In this document: positions 43,589 to 53,564 of the stretch, piece by piece
Position numbering within the stretch: the stretch's first letter is position 1
Layout: each line of letters starts with the position of its first letter
DNA from: JAGVSZ01 sp019137045
Lineage (GTDB): Bacteria; Pseudomonadota; Gammaproteobacteria; Burkholderiales; SG8-39
Assembly (NCBI GenBank): GCA_046347635.1
Contig: JAXMFT010000002.1
Coordinates: 62,001 to 126,000, forward strand
Direction: 5' to 3'
DNA length: 64,000 nucleotides
Translations under genes and position numbers: made by a program
The notes under the pieces: model-generated
Told to the model about the DNA's origin: nothing
Databases searched by the model: none
Seen by the model: the letters and a program-made list of their open reading frames with translations, nothing else

Positions 43589-45527
43589 TCACAGGCGCAG
43601 CTGCGTGCCGAGCTCGATGACGCGGTCGGGCGGGAGCTTGAAGTACGACACCGCGGTCGGGCTGTTCTGCTGCATCCAGCGGAACAGGCCGCGCCGCCAG
43701 GTGAACAGGCCCGTCCTGTCGGCCGGGGCGATGGTCGACTTGCCCAGGAAGAAGGTGGTGTCGGCCGGCTCGAAGCGCAGCCCGTGGCGCGCGAGCAGCG
43801 CGAGCGCGCGCATCGCGTCGGGTTCCTCCATGAAGCCGTAGCGGACCGTCGCCTGGTAGAGCCGCCCCGGCGCGAGCACGCTCACCGCGGTGCGCTCGGC
43901 GTCCGGCACGCGCGGCTCGTCGGCGGTCGCGATGGTGAAGAACACCACGCGCTCGTGCAGCACCTTGTTGTGCTTGAGGTTGTGCAGCAGCGTGGTCGGC
44001 ACCGCGTCCGGGTCGGCGGAGAAGAACACCGCCGTCCCCGGCACGGTGGCGACCGCGCCGAGGTGCTCGAAGAACCCCGCGATCGGCACGCGCTTGCGCG
44101 CGGCGTCGGCGTTCAGGATGTCGGTCGCGCGCTTCCAGGTCGAGAGGAGGGTGAAGATCACCAGCCCGCACAGGAGCGGGAACCATCCGCCCGCGACGAT
44201 CTTGGTGGCGTTCGACGCGAAGAAGGTCAGCTCGACTGCGGCGACGAGGCCGAGCATGGCGAGCACCACGCCCTTCCACCGGCCGGGCAGCGCGGACACG
44301 ACGATCGCGACGAGCGCGGTCTCGAGCGCCATCGTCCCGGACACCGCGATGCCGTAGGCGGCCGCCAGGTTGCTGGAGGAGCCGAAGCCGATCACGAGCA
44401 GCACCACCAGCACGAGCAGCACCCGGTTGACGCGGCCGATGTAGATCTGGCCGCGCTCGGTCTCCGAGGTGTGGGTCACCGGGATGCGCGGCAGGTACCC
44501 GAGGCGGGAGGCCTGCTGGGTGACCGAGAACGCCCCGGCGATGGTGGCCTGCGAGGCGATGACCGTCGCGGCGGTCGCGAGCGCGACCAGCGGGAGCACC
44601 AGGTCGGGCGGCGCGAGCAGGTAGAAGGGGTTCTGGACCGCCGCGGGCTCGCGCAGGACGAGCGCGCCCTGGCCGAGGTAGTTGAGCATCAGCGCCGGGA
44701 GCACCAGGCCGAACCACCCGACGCGAATCGGCAGCGGTCCGAAATGCCCCATGTCGGCGTACAGCGCCTCGCCGCCGGTGAGCGTCAGGAACACCGCGCC
44801 GAGGGCGAGAAAGGCGAGCCCCGGCGCGCGGAGCGCGAACGCCACGGCGTGGCTCGGATCCAGCGCCGCGAAGATGCCCGGCGACTTGAGGATGCTCGCG
44901 ACGCCCAGCGCGGCGATGGTCAGGAACCACGCGACCGTGATCGGCCCGAAGAGACGCCCCACCTTGCCCGTCCCGTGCTTCTGGAGCGCGAACAGGCCGA
45001 TGAGGATCCCGACCGTGACCGGCACGACGGCGCGCTCGAACGCGGGCGTCGCGACCGACAGACCCTCCACCGCCGACAGCACCGAGATCGCGGGCGTGAT
45101 CACCGCGTCGCCGTAGAAGAGCGACGCCGCGAACACCGCCATCGCCCCGACCAGCCACTGCCGGCGCGGGTTCGACCGGAACAGGCGCTGCGCGAACGCG
45201 AGCAGCGCGAGCACGCCTCCTTCGCCGCGGTTGTCGAACCGGAGCACGAAGGCGACGTACTTGAGCGAGACGATCAGCATCACCGACCAGAAGATCAGCG
45301 ACAGCACGCCGTAGACGTGCGCCGGGGTGATCGGGAGCGGGTGCGCGCCGGCGAACGCCTCCTTGAACGCGTACAGCGGGCTGGTGCCGATGTCGCCGAA
45401 GACGACCCCGACCGCCGCGAGCGTGAGCACGCCCAGCCGCGTTCCGGTCGCTCCGTTGGAGCGCGATGGGGTCGAAGGATTCCGCAGGCGAGCCTCCGTC
45501 GGCGCAGGTATTGTTGCAATGCAGCAT
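43589..45527 (-). CDS. kup: Kup-type potassium transporter, N-terminal frame uncertain
   Basis: Low-affinity proton-coupled potassium uptake protein. The body is complete: LGVLTLAAVGVVFGDIGTSPLYAFKEAF-like helix 1, YGDAVITPAISVLSAVEGL, TGGEALYADMGHFGP, and a cytoplasmic C-terminal domain (VFFTIATADEPRVP, TTFFLGKSTIAP). In the frame of the body no ATG, GTG or TTG precedes helix 1 sensibly. A good start (ATG at 45527 with GGGAG upstream) exists in another frame, so a one-base indel between about 45425 and 45450 probably separates them. The protein would be about 645 residues, normal for Kup. Confidence 0.88.
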
Positions 45528-45633
45528 TCTACTCCCCTCGGACGGCGCCGGGGACGGGGCGACGCCGCGTCGCCGGGGTGGGGGGCGGCTGCGCGGTATC
45601 CTCGCGCCTCCCCCATCCGGATCGCCGCCGCCC

Positions 45634-46974
45634 ATGTGGACCGTCAGCCAGCTCGCGCAGGACCTCGCCGCCGGACGCACCACGAGCCGCAAGCTCGTCG
45701 AGACCGCGCTCGAGCGCATCGCCGATCCGAAGGGCGAGGGTGGGCGCGCTTTTCTCAAGGTGTACGCCGACGCCGCGCGCGCCGACGCCGACCATGCCGA
45801 CGCGCTGCGGCGCGCCGGCGTGCAGCGATCCCCGGTCGACGGGCTGCCGGTTTCGGTGAAGGACCTCTACGACGTCGCGGGCGACGTCACCCGCGCGGGC
45901 TCCAAGGTCCTGGCGCAGCGCGCGGAAGCCGACGCGCCGGTGATCGCGCGGCTGCGCGCGGCGGGCGCCATCATCCTGGGCCGCACCAACATGGTCGAGT
46001 TCGCGTTCGGCGGGCTCGGTCTCAATCCGCACTACGGCACGCCGCGCGGTCCCTGGGACCGCGCGAGCGGCCGCATTCCCGGCGGCTCGTCCTCCGGCGC
46101 CGGCGTCGCGCAGGCCGACGGCATGTGCGCGATGGCGCTCGGCAGCGACACGCGCGGCTCGGTGCGCATCCCGGCGGCGCTGTGCGGCGTGACCGGTTGG
46201 AAACCCACCGCCGCCCGGGTGCCGCGCGAAGGCGCGTTCCCGCTCTCGTACACGCTCGACTCCGTGGGACCGCTGGCGAACTCGGTCGCGTGCTGCGCGG
46301 CGTACGACGCGGTGCTCGCCGGCGCGGCGCCGGTGCCGCTGCCCGAGATGCCGCCGCGGCTCCTGCGCCTGGTCGTGCCCAAGTCGAGCCTGCTCGAGGA
46401 TCTCCACGCGCAGGTCGCGCGCGCGTTCGCGCGCGCACTGGCGGCGCTGTCGAGGTCGGGCGCGAAGGTGGAGGAGGTCGACGCGCCGGTGTTCACGCAC
46501 GCCCAGCAGCTCTTCCGCAAGGGCGGCCTGGCGGGCGCGGAGAGCTGGCACGTCCATCGCGGCCGGCGCGAGCGCTTCGGCGAGATGGATCCGCGCGTCG
46601 CGCAGCGGCTCGCGCTCGGCGAGCAGTTCTCGGCCGCCGAGTACATCGAGCTCCAGCACGAGCGCGCGGCGGCCATCCGCGCGGCGGACGCGCTCGTCGC
46701 GCCGTACGACGCGATGCTCTATCCGACGGTGGCGGTGATCCCGCCGACGATCGCCGAGGTGTCCGCGACCGACGCCGCGTACTTCGACTGGAACCTCAAG
46801 GTGCTGCGCAACACCGGCATCGCGAACGCGCTCGACGGCTGCGCCGCGACCCTCCCGTGCCATCCTGCGGGCGAGGCCCCGGTCGGTCTCACGATCGCGG
46901 GCGTGGGCGGGAGCGACCGCAGGACGCTCGCGGTCGCCGCGGCGGTGCAGGCAGTGGTCGCGCCGTCGCGCTGA
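45634..46974 (+). CDS. Amidase-signature hydrolase
   Basis: 446-residue amidase with an intact frame. The catalytic Lys is in GLPVSVKDLYDVAG, the cis-Ser in RIPGGSSSGAGVA and the nucleophile Ser in ALGSDTRGSVRIPAALCG. The C-terminus has the conserved VGLTIAGVGGSDRRTL. It is divergent from kup and is a different paralogue from the amidase at 10346. Substrates in this superfamily range from simple amides to malonamates and allophanate, so no specific role is assigned. ATG at 45634 follows a weak ribosome site. Confidence 0.9.
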   Translation: MWTVSQLAQDLAAGRTTSRKLVETALERIADPKGEGGRAFLKVYADAARADADHADALRRAGVQRSPVDGLPVSVKDLYDVAGDVTRAGSKVLAQRAEADAPVIARLRAAGAIILGRTNMVEFAFGGLGLNPHYGTPRGPWDRASGRIPGGSSSGAGVAQADGMCAMALGSDTRGSVRIPAALCGVTGWKPTAARVPREGAFPLSYTLDSVGPLANSVACCAAYDAVLAGAAPVPLPEMPPRLLRLVVPKSSLLEDLHAQVARAFARALAALSRSGAKVEEVDAPVFTHAQQLFRKGGLAGAESWHVHRGRRERFGEMDPRVAQRLALGEQFSAAEYIELQHERAAAIRAADALVAPYDAMLYPTVAVIPPTIAEVSATDAAYFDWNLKVLRNTGIANALDGCAATLPCHPAGEAPVGLTIAGVGGSDRRTLAVAAAVQAVVAPSR

Positions 46975-46978
46975 GGCG

Positions 46979-47275
46979 CTAGCGCGCGGCGATCGCCTCG
47001 ATCGCCTCCGCGAGCCGCACGTCGCGCGCGGAGAGCCCGCCGGCGTCGTGGGTCGAGAGCGTGATCTCGACGCGGTTCCAGACGTTGAACCATTCGGGAT
47101 GGTGGTTCTGCTTCTCGGCGGCGAGCGCGACGCGCGCCATGAAGCCCCAGGCCGCGTTGAAATCGGCGAACTGGAACTTCTTCGCGATCGCCGCGCGGCC
47201 GTCGACCCGGCTCCAGCCGGGCAGCCGCGCGAGGGCGGCGGCGATCTCCTGGTCGGCGAGCTTGACGACGGTCAT
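46979..47275 (-). CDS. phhB: Pterin-4-alpha-carbinolamine dehydratase
   Basis: 98-residue PCD/DCoH enzyme that recycles the pterin cofactor of phenylalanine hydroxylase. Conserved residues include EKQNHHPEWFNVWNRVEITL (two His) and STHDAGGLSARD, with a Trp-rich N-terminus (LPGWSRVDGR). It is convergent with the amidase. Phenylalanine hydroxylase itself is not in the window, but hpd, hmgA and fahA are, so it fits a phenylalanine-to-homogentisate route. Confidence 0.92.
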   Translation of the reverse strand: MTVVKLADQEIAAALARLPGWSRVDGRAAIAKKFQFADFNAAWGFMARVALAAEKQNHHPEWFNVWNRVEITLSTHDAGGLSARDVRLAEAIEAIAAR

Positions 47276-47422
47276 GGCGGGGCTCCTTTCGACGCGCGCT
47301 GCGAGTGTACCGCCGGGCGCCGGCGGCGCTGCGCCGCAATGCCCTTGTCATGGACGGGACTATTGCACATCCCTACCGGCAAGGTGCCGAACCCGGGCAC
47401 GCGACTTGCAATCCAATGAGGT

Positions 47423-48320
47423 ATGAACGTTCGCGATTCCCTGCTCGTCCCCGACGGGACCGCGCTGCAGCAGGGCGCGCGCCCGGTCCGGATCATCGGC
47501 GTGGCGAGCGCCCTCGGCGCGCCGGCACGCCGAAGACCTGGCGCCCCGGCGCGGCTACTGGCGCGACGGCCTCGACGGCACTCGCCGCGCACGGCCTCGT
47601 CGAGTGGCGCACCCACTCCGCGCCCGACCCGGCCGGAGGAACGGACGGTCGCCGCGGTCGCGCGTCTCTGCGCCCGCCTCGCGCGCGGTGGCGAACGCGG
47701 TGCGCGCCGGGGCGACGCCGCTCGTGCTCGGAGGCGACCACAGCTGCGCGATGGGCACCTGGCGCGGAGTGGCGGAGGCGACGCCCGGACCGATCGGCCT
47801 GCTGTGGATCGACGCGCATCTGGACGCGCACACGCCCGGGACGACCCACAGCGGGCGGCGCACGGCATGCCGCTCGCCGCGCTGCTCGGTCAGGCCGGCG
47901 ACGCCCTCGGGGTCGAGACGGCCGCCCTCGCGCCCGCGCACGTGTGCGTGGTCGGGGCGCGCAGCTTCGAGCCGGAGGAAGCGGCGCTGCTCGCGGCGCT
48001 CGGCGTGCGCGTGTACCCGATGCGCGAGATCGACGAGCGCGGGCTCGACGCGGTGCTCGACGAGGCGCTCGCGCGCCTGCGCCGCGGCACCGCCGGCTAC
48101 GGCATCACGCTCGACCTGGACGCGCTCGATCCGGCCGACGCGCCCGGAGTCACGACGCCGGTGGCGCGCGGACTGCGCGCGGCGACCCTGTTTCCCGCGC
48201 TCGCGGCGCGCGTGCGCGCCGACCCGCCGCTCGCGCTCGAGATCGCCGAGTACGACCGCACCGGGACGCGGCGGGGCGCGACCGCGCGGCTGGTCGGGAA
48301 CGCCGCGGCGGCTGCTCGGC
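47423..48320 (+). pseudogene. rocF: Arginase/agmatinase-family gene split over several reading frames
   Basis: Ureohydrolase-family gene that should turn arginine into ornithine and urea. The start is ATG 47423. Homology then changes frame at least four or five times: PVRIIGVASALGAP (frame of 47423), AAHGLVEWRTHSAPDP, EERTVAAVARLCARLA, AVANAVRAGATPLVLGGDHS then DAHLDAHTPGTTHSG, and AAHGMPLAALLGQ to LEIAEYDRTG. All manganese-binding motifs (GGDHS, DAHLDAH, DLDALDPADAPGV) survive, so the damage is either very recent or a sequencing artefact. It runs without a clear stop into the ornithine aminotransferase. Confidence 0.7.
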
Positions 48321-48321
48321 G

Positions 48322-49544
48322 CCGCGCTCGCGCCCACGCCGCTCGCGATCGCGCTCGAGCGCCGGCACAGCGCGCGCAACTACGATCCGCTCCCGGTCGT
48401 CCTCGTGCGCGGCGAGGGCGCGCACGTCTGGGACGAGGCCGGGCGGCGCTACCTCGACTGCATGTCCGCGTACTCCGCGGTCAGCCTCGGCCACGCGCAT
48501 CCGCGCATCCTGCGCGCGCTCACGCAGCAGGCGGGCCGGCTCGCGGTCACCTCGCGCGCCTACTACAACGACCGGCTGCCGGCGTTCCTCGCGCGGCTGT
48601 GCCGCCTGACCGGCATGGACCGCGCGCTGCCGGTCAACACCGGCCTGGAGGCGGTGGAGACCGCCCTCAAGGCGGCGCGCAAGTGGGCCTACGAAGTCAA
48701 GCGCGTGCCGCACGACCGCGCCGAGATCATCGCCGCGGAGGGCAACTTCCACGGGCGCTCGATCGCCATCACCGGCCTCTCGTCGGAGCCGCAGTACCGC
48801 CAGGGCTTCGGGCCGTTCCCGCCGGGGCTGAAGCTCGTGCCGTACGGCGACCTCGCCGCGCTCGAGCGCGCGCTCACCCCGCACACCGCGGCGTTCCTGG
48901 TCGAGCCCATCCAGGGCGAGCGCGGCATCGTCGTTCCGCCGCCCGGCTACCTCGAGGCCTGCGCGCGGCTGTGCCGCAGCCGCGGCGTGCTGCTGATCGC
49001 CGACGAGGTGCAGACCGGGCTCGGACGCACCGGGCGGCTGCTCGCGTGCGACCACGAGCACCTGAGGCCCGACGGGCTCATACTCGGCAAGGCGCTCGGC
49101 GGCGGGCTGCTGCCGGTGTCCGCGTTCCTCGCGCGCGCCGACGTCATGGACGTCTTCCGGCCGGGCGACCACGGCAGCACCTTCGGCGGCAACCCGCTCG
49201 CGGCCGCGGTGGGGCTCGAGACGCTGAACGTCCTGGTCGAGGAGCGCCTGCCCGAGCGCGCGGCCGAGCTCGGCGCGCGCCTCGTGCGCGGCCTGCGCGC
49301 GATCGCGAGCCCGCTCGTGCTGGACGTGCGCGGCAAGGGCCTGCTGGTCGGGGTCGAGATCGACCCGGCGCGCGCCACCGCGCGGCGCGTCGTGGACGGC
49401 CTGCTCGCGCGCGGCGTGTTGTCGAAGGACACGCACGGCACGGTGGTGCGCTTCGCCCCGCCGCTCGTGATCGAGCCGGAGGACATCGACGCGGCGGTCG
49501 CGGCGCTGCGCGCCACGCTGGCGGAGATCGAGCGCGCCGGCTGA
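48322..49544 (+). CDS. rocD: Ornithine-oxo-acid aminotransferase, start codon not resolved
   Basis: About 405-residue class-III aminotransferase that turns ornithine into glutamate semialdehyde. Recognisable are ALERRHSARNYDPLPVVL, YLDCMSAYSAVSLGHAHPRI, YNDRLPAFLARLCRLTGMD, FHGRSIAITGLSS, LIADEVQTGLGRTG (PLP Asp in ADEVQ) and LILGKALGGGLLPVSAF (PLP Lys). No ATG, GTG or TTG lies in frame just before the homology (48290-48360), and the frame is open further upstream through arginase. So either the gene is fused to arginase or its start was lost by an indel. It would supply P5C to PutA nearby. Confidence 0.88.
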
Positions 49545-49547
49545 CGC

Positions 49548-52500
49548 TCAGTCCGCCTGGGCGAGCAGGGCCGCGTTTCCGCCCGCGGCCGCGGTGTTCA
49601 TCGTGAGCGTGCGCTCGACCGCGAAGCGCGCCAGGTAGTGCGGTCCGCCGGCCTTCGGCCCGGTGCCCGAGAGTCCCTCGCCGCCGAACGGCTGCACGCC
49701 CACCACCGCGCCGATCATGTTGCGGTTGACGTAGGTGTTGCCCACGCGCAGCCGCGCGCGCACGCGCTCGACGAAGCGCTCGATGCGGCTGTGGATGCCC
49801 AGCGTGAGACCGTAGCCGGTTGCGGCGACGGCGTCGAGCACGCGCTCCAGCTCGTCGGCGCGCCACCGGATCACGTGCAGCACCGGCCCGAACACCTCGC
49901 GCTGCGGCAGGTCCGCGAGCGCGATCTCGAACGCGACCGGCGCCACGAACGTGCCGCGCGCCGCGGGCGGCAGCGGAGTCTGCGCCAGCAGCCGGCCGCG
50001 CGCGCGCAGCTGCGCGAGGTGCGCATCCAGCGCGCGCTTCGCCTCCGCGTCGATCACCGGCCCGACGTCGGTCTCGGGCAGCGCGGGGTCGCCGACCGCG
50101 AGCTCGGCCATCGCGCCCGCGAGCATCCCGAGGACGCGCGCGGCGCCGTCCTCCTGCACCAGCAGCAGGCGCGCCGCCGAGCAGCGCTGGCCCGCGCTCT
50201 GGAACGCCGAGGCGATCGCGTCGGCGACCACCTGCTCGGGCAGCGCCGAGGAGTCGGCGACGAGCGCGTTCATGCCGCCCGTCTCGGCGATGAAGGGAAC
50301 GATCGGTCCGGGGCGCGCGGCGAGCGCCTGGTTGATCGCGCGCGCCGTCTCGTACGAGCCGGTGAACACCACGCCCGCGATCGCCGGGTGCCGGACGAGC
50401 GGCGCGCCGACCGCTTCGCCGGTGCCGACCGCGAGCCGCAGCGCGTCGCGCGGCACCCCCGCGTCGTGCAGGAGGGCGACCATGCGCGCGGCGATGAGCG
50501 GCGTCTGCTCGGCGGGCTTCGCGACTACCGCATTCCCCGCCACGAGCGCGGCGGCGACCTGGCCGGTGAAGATCGCGAGCGGGAAGTTCCACGGGCTGAT
50601 GCAGGCGAACACGCCACGCCCGGCGAGCTCGAGCCGGTTGGCCTCGCCGGTCGGCCCGGGCAGCGCCGACGGCGCGCCGAACTCGTCCCGGCCGCGCGCG
50701 GCGTAGTAGCGGCAGAAGTCGACCGCCTCGCGCACCTCGGCCACCGCGTCCGGGAGGGTCTTGAACGCCTCGCGCACCGCGAGTGAAACGAACTCGTCCA
50801 TGCGCGCCTCCAGCGCATCCGCGGCGCGCTCCAGGCAGTGCGCGCGCGCCGCGACCGGCGTCGCATTCCACGCGGGCGCGGCCGACGCGGCCGTCCGCGC
50901 GGCGACGTCGAGCGCCGCTGCGCTCGTCGCCGGTGGCGCTGCGAGCGCGTGCGCGCGGTCCGCGGCGATCCGCGCCGTCAGACGCCCGATCGCCGCGCGG
51001 TCGGAGAGGTCCACGCCGCGCGAATTCCTGCGGTCGGGGAAGAGATCGAGCGGCCGCGGGATGCGCGGGTGCGGCGCGTACGGGCGCGGGAGCGCCTCGC
51101 GCGGATCGGCGACGAGCCGCTCGAGCGGCACCGCCGGGTCGCCGACCTGGTGCACGAACGAGCTGTTCGCGCCGTTCTCGAGCAGGCGGCGCACGAGGTA
51201 GGCGAGGAGGTCGCGGTGGCCGCCCACCGGCGCGTACACGCGGCAGGGCAGGCCGAGCTCGGGCACGAGCGCGCCGTAGAGCGCATCGCCCATGCCCTGC
51301 AGCTTCTGGAACTCGAAGTCGCGCCGGCCGGCGGCGAGCTCGAGCACCGCGGCGACGGTGTGGCTGTTGTGCGTGGCGAACTGCGCGAAGAGCCCGGGCC
51401 CGGCGGCGAGCAGCGCCTGCGCGCAGGCGAGATAGGACACGTCGGTCGCGCTCTTGCGCGTGAACACCGGGTAGTCGTCCAGGCCGAGCACCTGCGCCGC
51501 CTTGATCTCGCTGTCCCAATAGGCGCCCTTCACCAGGCGCACCATCAGCCGGCGGCCGCTCGCCGCGGCGAGCGCGACGAGCCAGTCGCACACGTGGAGC
51601 GCGCCGCTGGTACGCCTGCACCGCGAGCCCGAGGCCGTTCCAGCCGGCGAGCCGCGCATCGCGCGCGAGCTGCGCGAAGAGTTCGAGCGTCGGCTCGAGC
51701 CGCTCGCTCTCCTCCGCGTCGATCGTGATCGGGACGCCGGCCGCAGCGGCGCGCGGCGAGCGCGGCGAGGCGCGGCGCGAGCTCCGCGGCGAGGGCGCGC
51801 GCTGCGCGACCTCGAAGCGCGGATGGAGCGCCGAGAGCTTGATCGACACGCCGGGGCGTTCCTCGACCGGCGCGTCCGCGCGCGCGGCGCGCCCGACCGC
51901 GTCGATCGCCGCCTCGTACGCCGCGAGATAGCGCGCCGCGTCGTCTGCGGTGCGCGCGGCCTCGCCCAGCATGTCGTACGAGAACCGGTAGCCGGCCGCC
52001 TCGCGCTCGGCCGCGCGCTCGATCGCGGCCGCGATCCTCGCGCCCACGATGAACTGCTCGGCCAAGATCATCATCGCCGGGCGGATCGCGCCGCGCCCCC
52101 CCGGCTCGCCCGCGCGCGCGACGAGGCGCCGCAGGATCGTGGCGGGCTCCTCGCCCGCCTCCTCGCGCCACGCGGCGAGCGTCCCGGTGAGCATCAGGCC
52201 CCAGGTCGCGGCGTTCAAGAGCAGGCCGCCGTCGGGCTCGCCCTCGGCGTCCCAGCGCGTGCCGGCGAGCTTGTCGCGGATCAGCGCGTCCGCGGTGTCG
52301 GCGTCGGGGATGCGCAGGAGCGCCTCGGCGAGGCACATGAGGACGATGCCCTCGCGCGTGGACAGCGCGAAGCGGCGCAGGAACGCTTCCGCTCCGGCCG
52401 ACTCCTGCGCCTGCGCGCGGACGCGGCGCGCGAGTTCGAGCGCGCGCTCGCCGATGCGCCGGCGCTGGCCCGGGGCCAGGTGTACGCGCGTCCGCAGCGC

Positions 52501-52593
52501 GCCGACCGCTTCGGCTTCGTCCTGGCGGTAGGCGAGCTCGATCGCCTGCCGGAGCGCGGCGGGGTCGGCGGTTCGGGCGCTCGTTGCGGTCAT
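49548..52593 (-). pseudogene. putA: Bifunctional proline dehydrogenase/P5C dehydrogenase PutA, frame-shifted
   Basis: PutA converts proline to glutamate in two steps. At about 1,015 codons and lacking an N-terminal ribbon-helix-helix domain, it fits the short, non-regulatory class. The proline dehydrogenase half has GVSIKLSALHPRF and RLMVRLVKGAYWDSEIKAAQ; the aldehyde dehydrogenase half has FACISPWNFPLAIFTGQ, AETGGMNALVADSSA (Glu) and AFQSAGQRCSAARL (Cys). The frame changes near 51800, returns near 51750 and changes for good near 51605; only from about 51610 down to 49548 is one frame continuous. All catalytic regions are present, so indels, real or artefactual, are the likely cause. Confidence 0.88.
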
Positions 52594-52715
52594 CGCGTGT
52601 CCCGGGCGGTAAGACGCAATGGTAGCGCCGCGCTTGCGCGGCCCGTGGGATAGTCGGCGGGCCCGCGCGGCGGACGGTGGAGCGCGCGGCAGTCCGGTCG
52701 ACGAGGAGAAGCGAA

Positions 52716-53564
52716 ATGAACGCAGCGGCGCACGCGGACAGCGTCACCCGCTTCTACGACAGCCACCCGATCAACGAGGAGCAGATCCTCGCCGCACTGC
52801 GCGCGAAGGGCGTGCCGCGCGAGGCGGTGACCGAGGACGACCTCAAGGCGTTCGATCAGGACCACTACGGCGGCGTCGAGGCGCTGGAGGAGCTCGCGCG
52901 GCGAGCCGGCATCGCGCGCGCGCACCACGTGCTCGACGTGTGCAGCGGGATGGGCGGTCCCGCGCGCTACCTCGCGCACTGGCTCGGCTGCCGCGTGACC
53001 GGTCTCGACCTGACCGAAAGCCGGTACCGGAGCGCGCAGCGGCTCACCCGGCTCGCCCGGCTCGAACACCTCGTCGACTTCCGGCTCGGCAACGCGCTCG
53101 CGATGCCTTTCCCGGCGGGGTCGTTCGACGCCGTCGTCGCGCAGGAGTCCTGGGCGCACATCCCTGACAAGTCCCGCCTCGTCGGGGAGGCGGCGCGCGT
53201 GCTCAGGCCCGAAGGCGTCCTGGCGTTCACCGACATCGTGCGGCGGGACGACCTTCCCGAGGGGACCGCGCGTCGCCTGAAGGACGGGATGACTTTCACC
53301 GAGATCGAGTCTGCGCAGGAGTACGTGCGCCTGCTCGAGGTGCACGCATGCCCGGCCGTGCAGGTGGACGACCTGAGCGAGGCGTGGACCGCGATCCTGC
53401 AGCAGCGCCTGGCCATGTACCGCAGCCTGAAGGCGTCGACGAGCGCGAAGTTCGGGGCCGCCCGCTACGAGCAGTACGACGACGCCTACAGCTTCTTCGT
53501 CTCGCTCTACGAGAGGGGCGTGCTCGGGGGCGTCCGCATCGTCGCGCGCAGGCGCGCGGCCTAG
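52716..53564 (+). CDS. SAM-dependent methyltransferase (class I)
   Basis: 282-residue Rossmann-fold methyltransferase with motif I VLDVCSGMGGPARYLAHWLG, an acidic motif II LDLTESRYRSAQ, and motif IV FDAVVAQESWAHIPDK. It resembles sarcosine/dimethylglycine or sterol-type methyltransferases in the N-terminal region FYDSHPINEEQI. The ATG at 52716 has GAGGAGA upstream. The substrate is unknown. Its stop overlaps the hpd stop through a shared CTAG. Confidence 0.87.
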   Translation: MNAAAHADSVTRFYDSHPINEEQILAALRAKGVPREAVTEDDLKAFDQDHYGGVEALEELARRAGIARAHHVLDVCSGMGGPARYLAHWLGCRVTGLDLTESRYRSAQRLTRLARLEHLVDFRLGNALAMPFPAGSFDAVVAQESWAHIPDKSRLVGEAARVLRPEGVLAFTDIVRRDDLPEGTARRLKDGMTFTEIESAQEYVRLLEVHACPAVQVDDLSEAWTAILQQRLAMYRSLKASTSAKFGAARYEQYDDAYSFFVSLYERGVLGGVRIVARRRAA

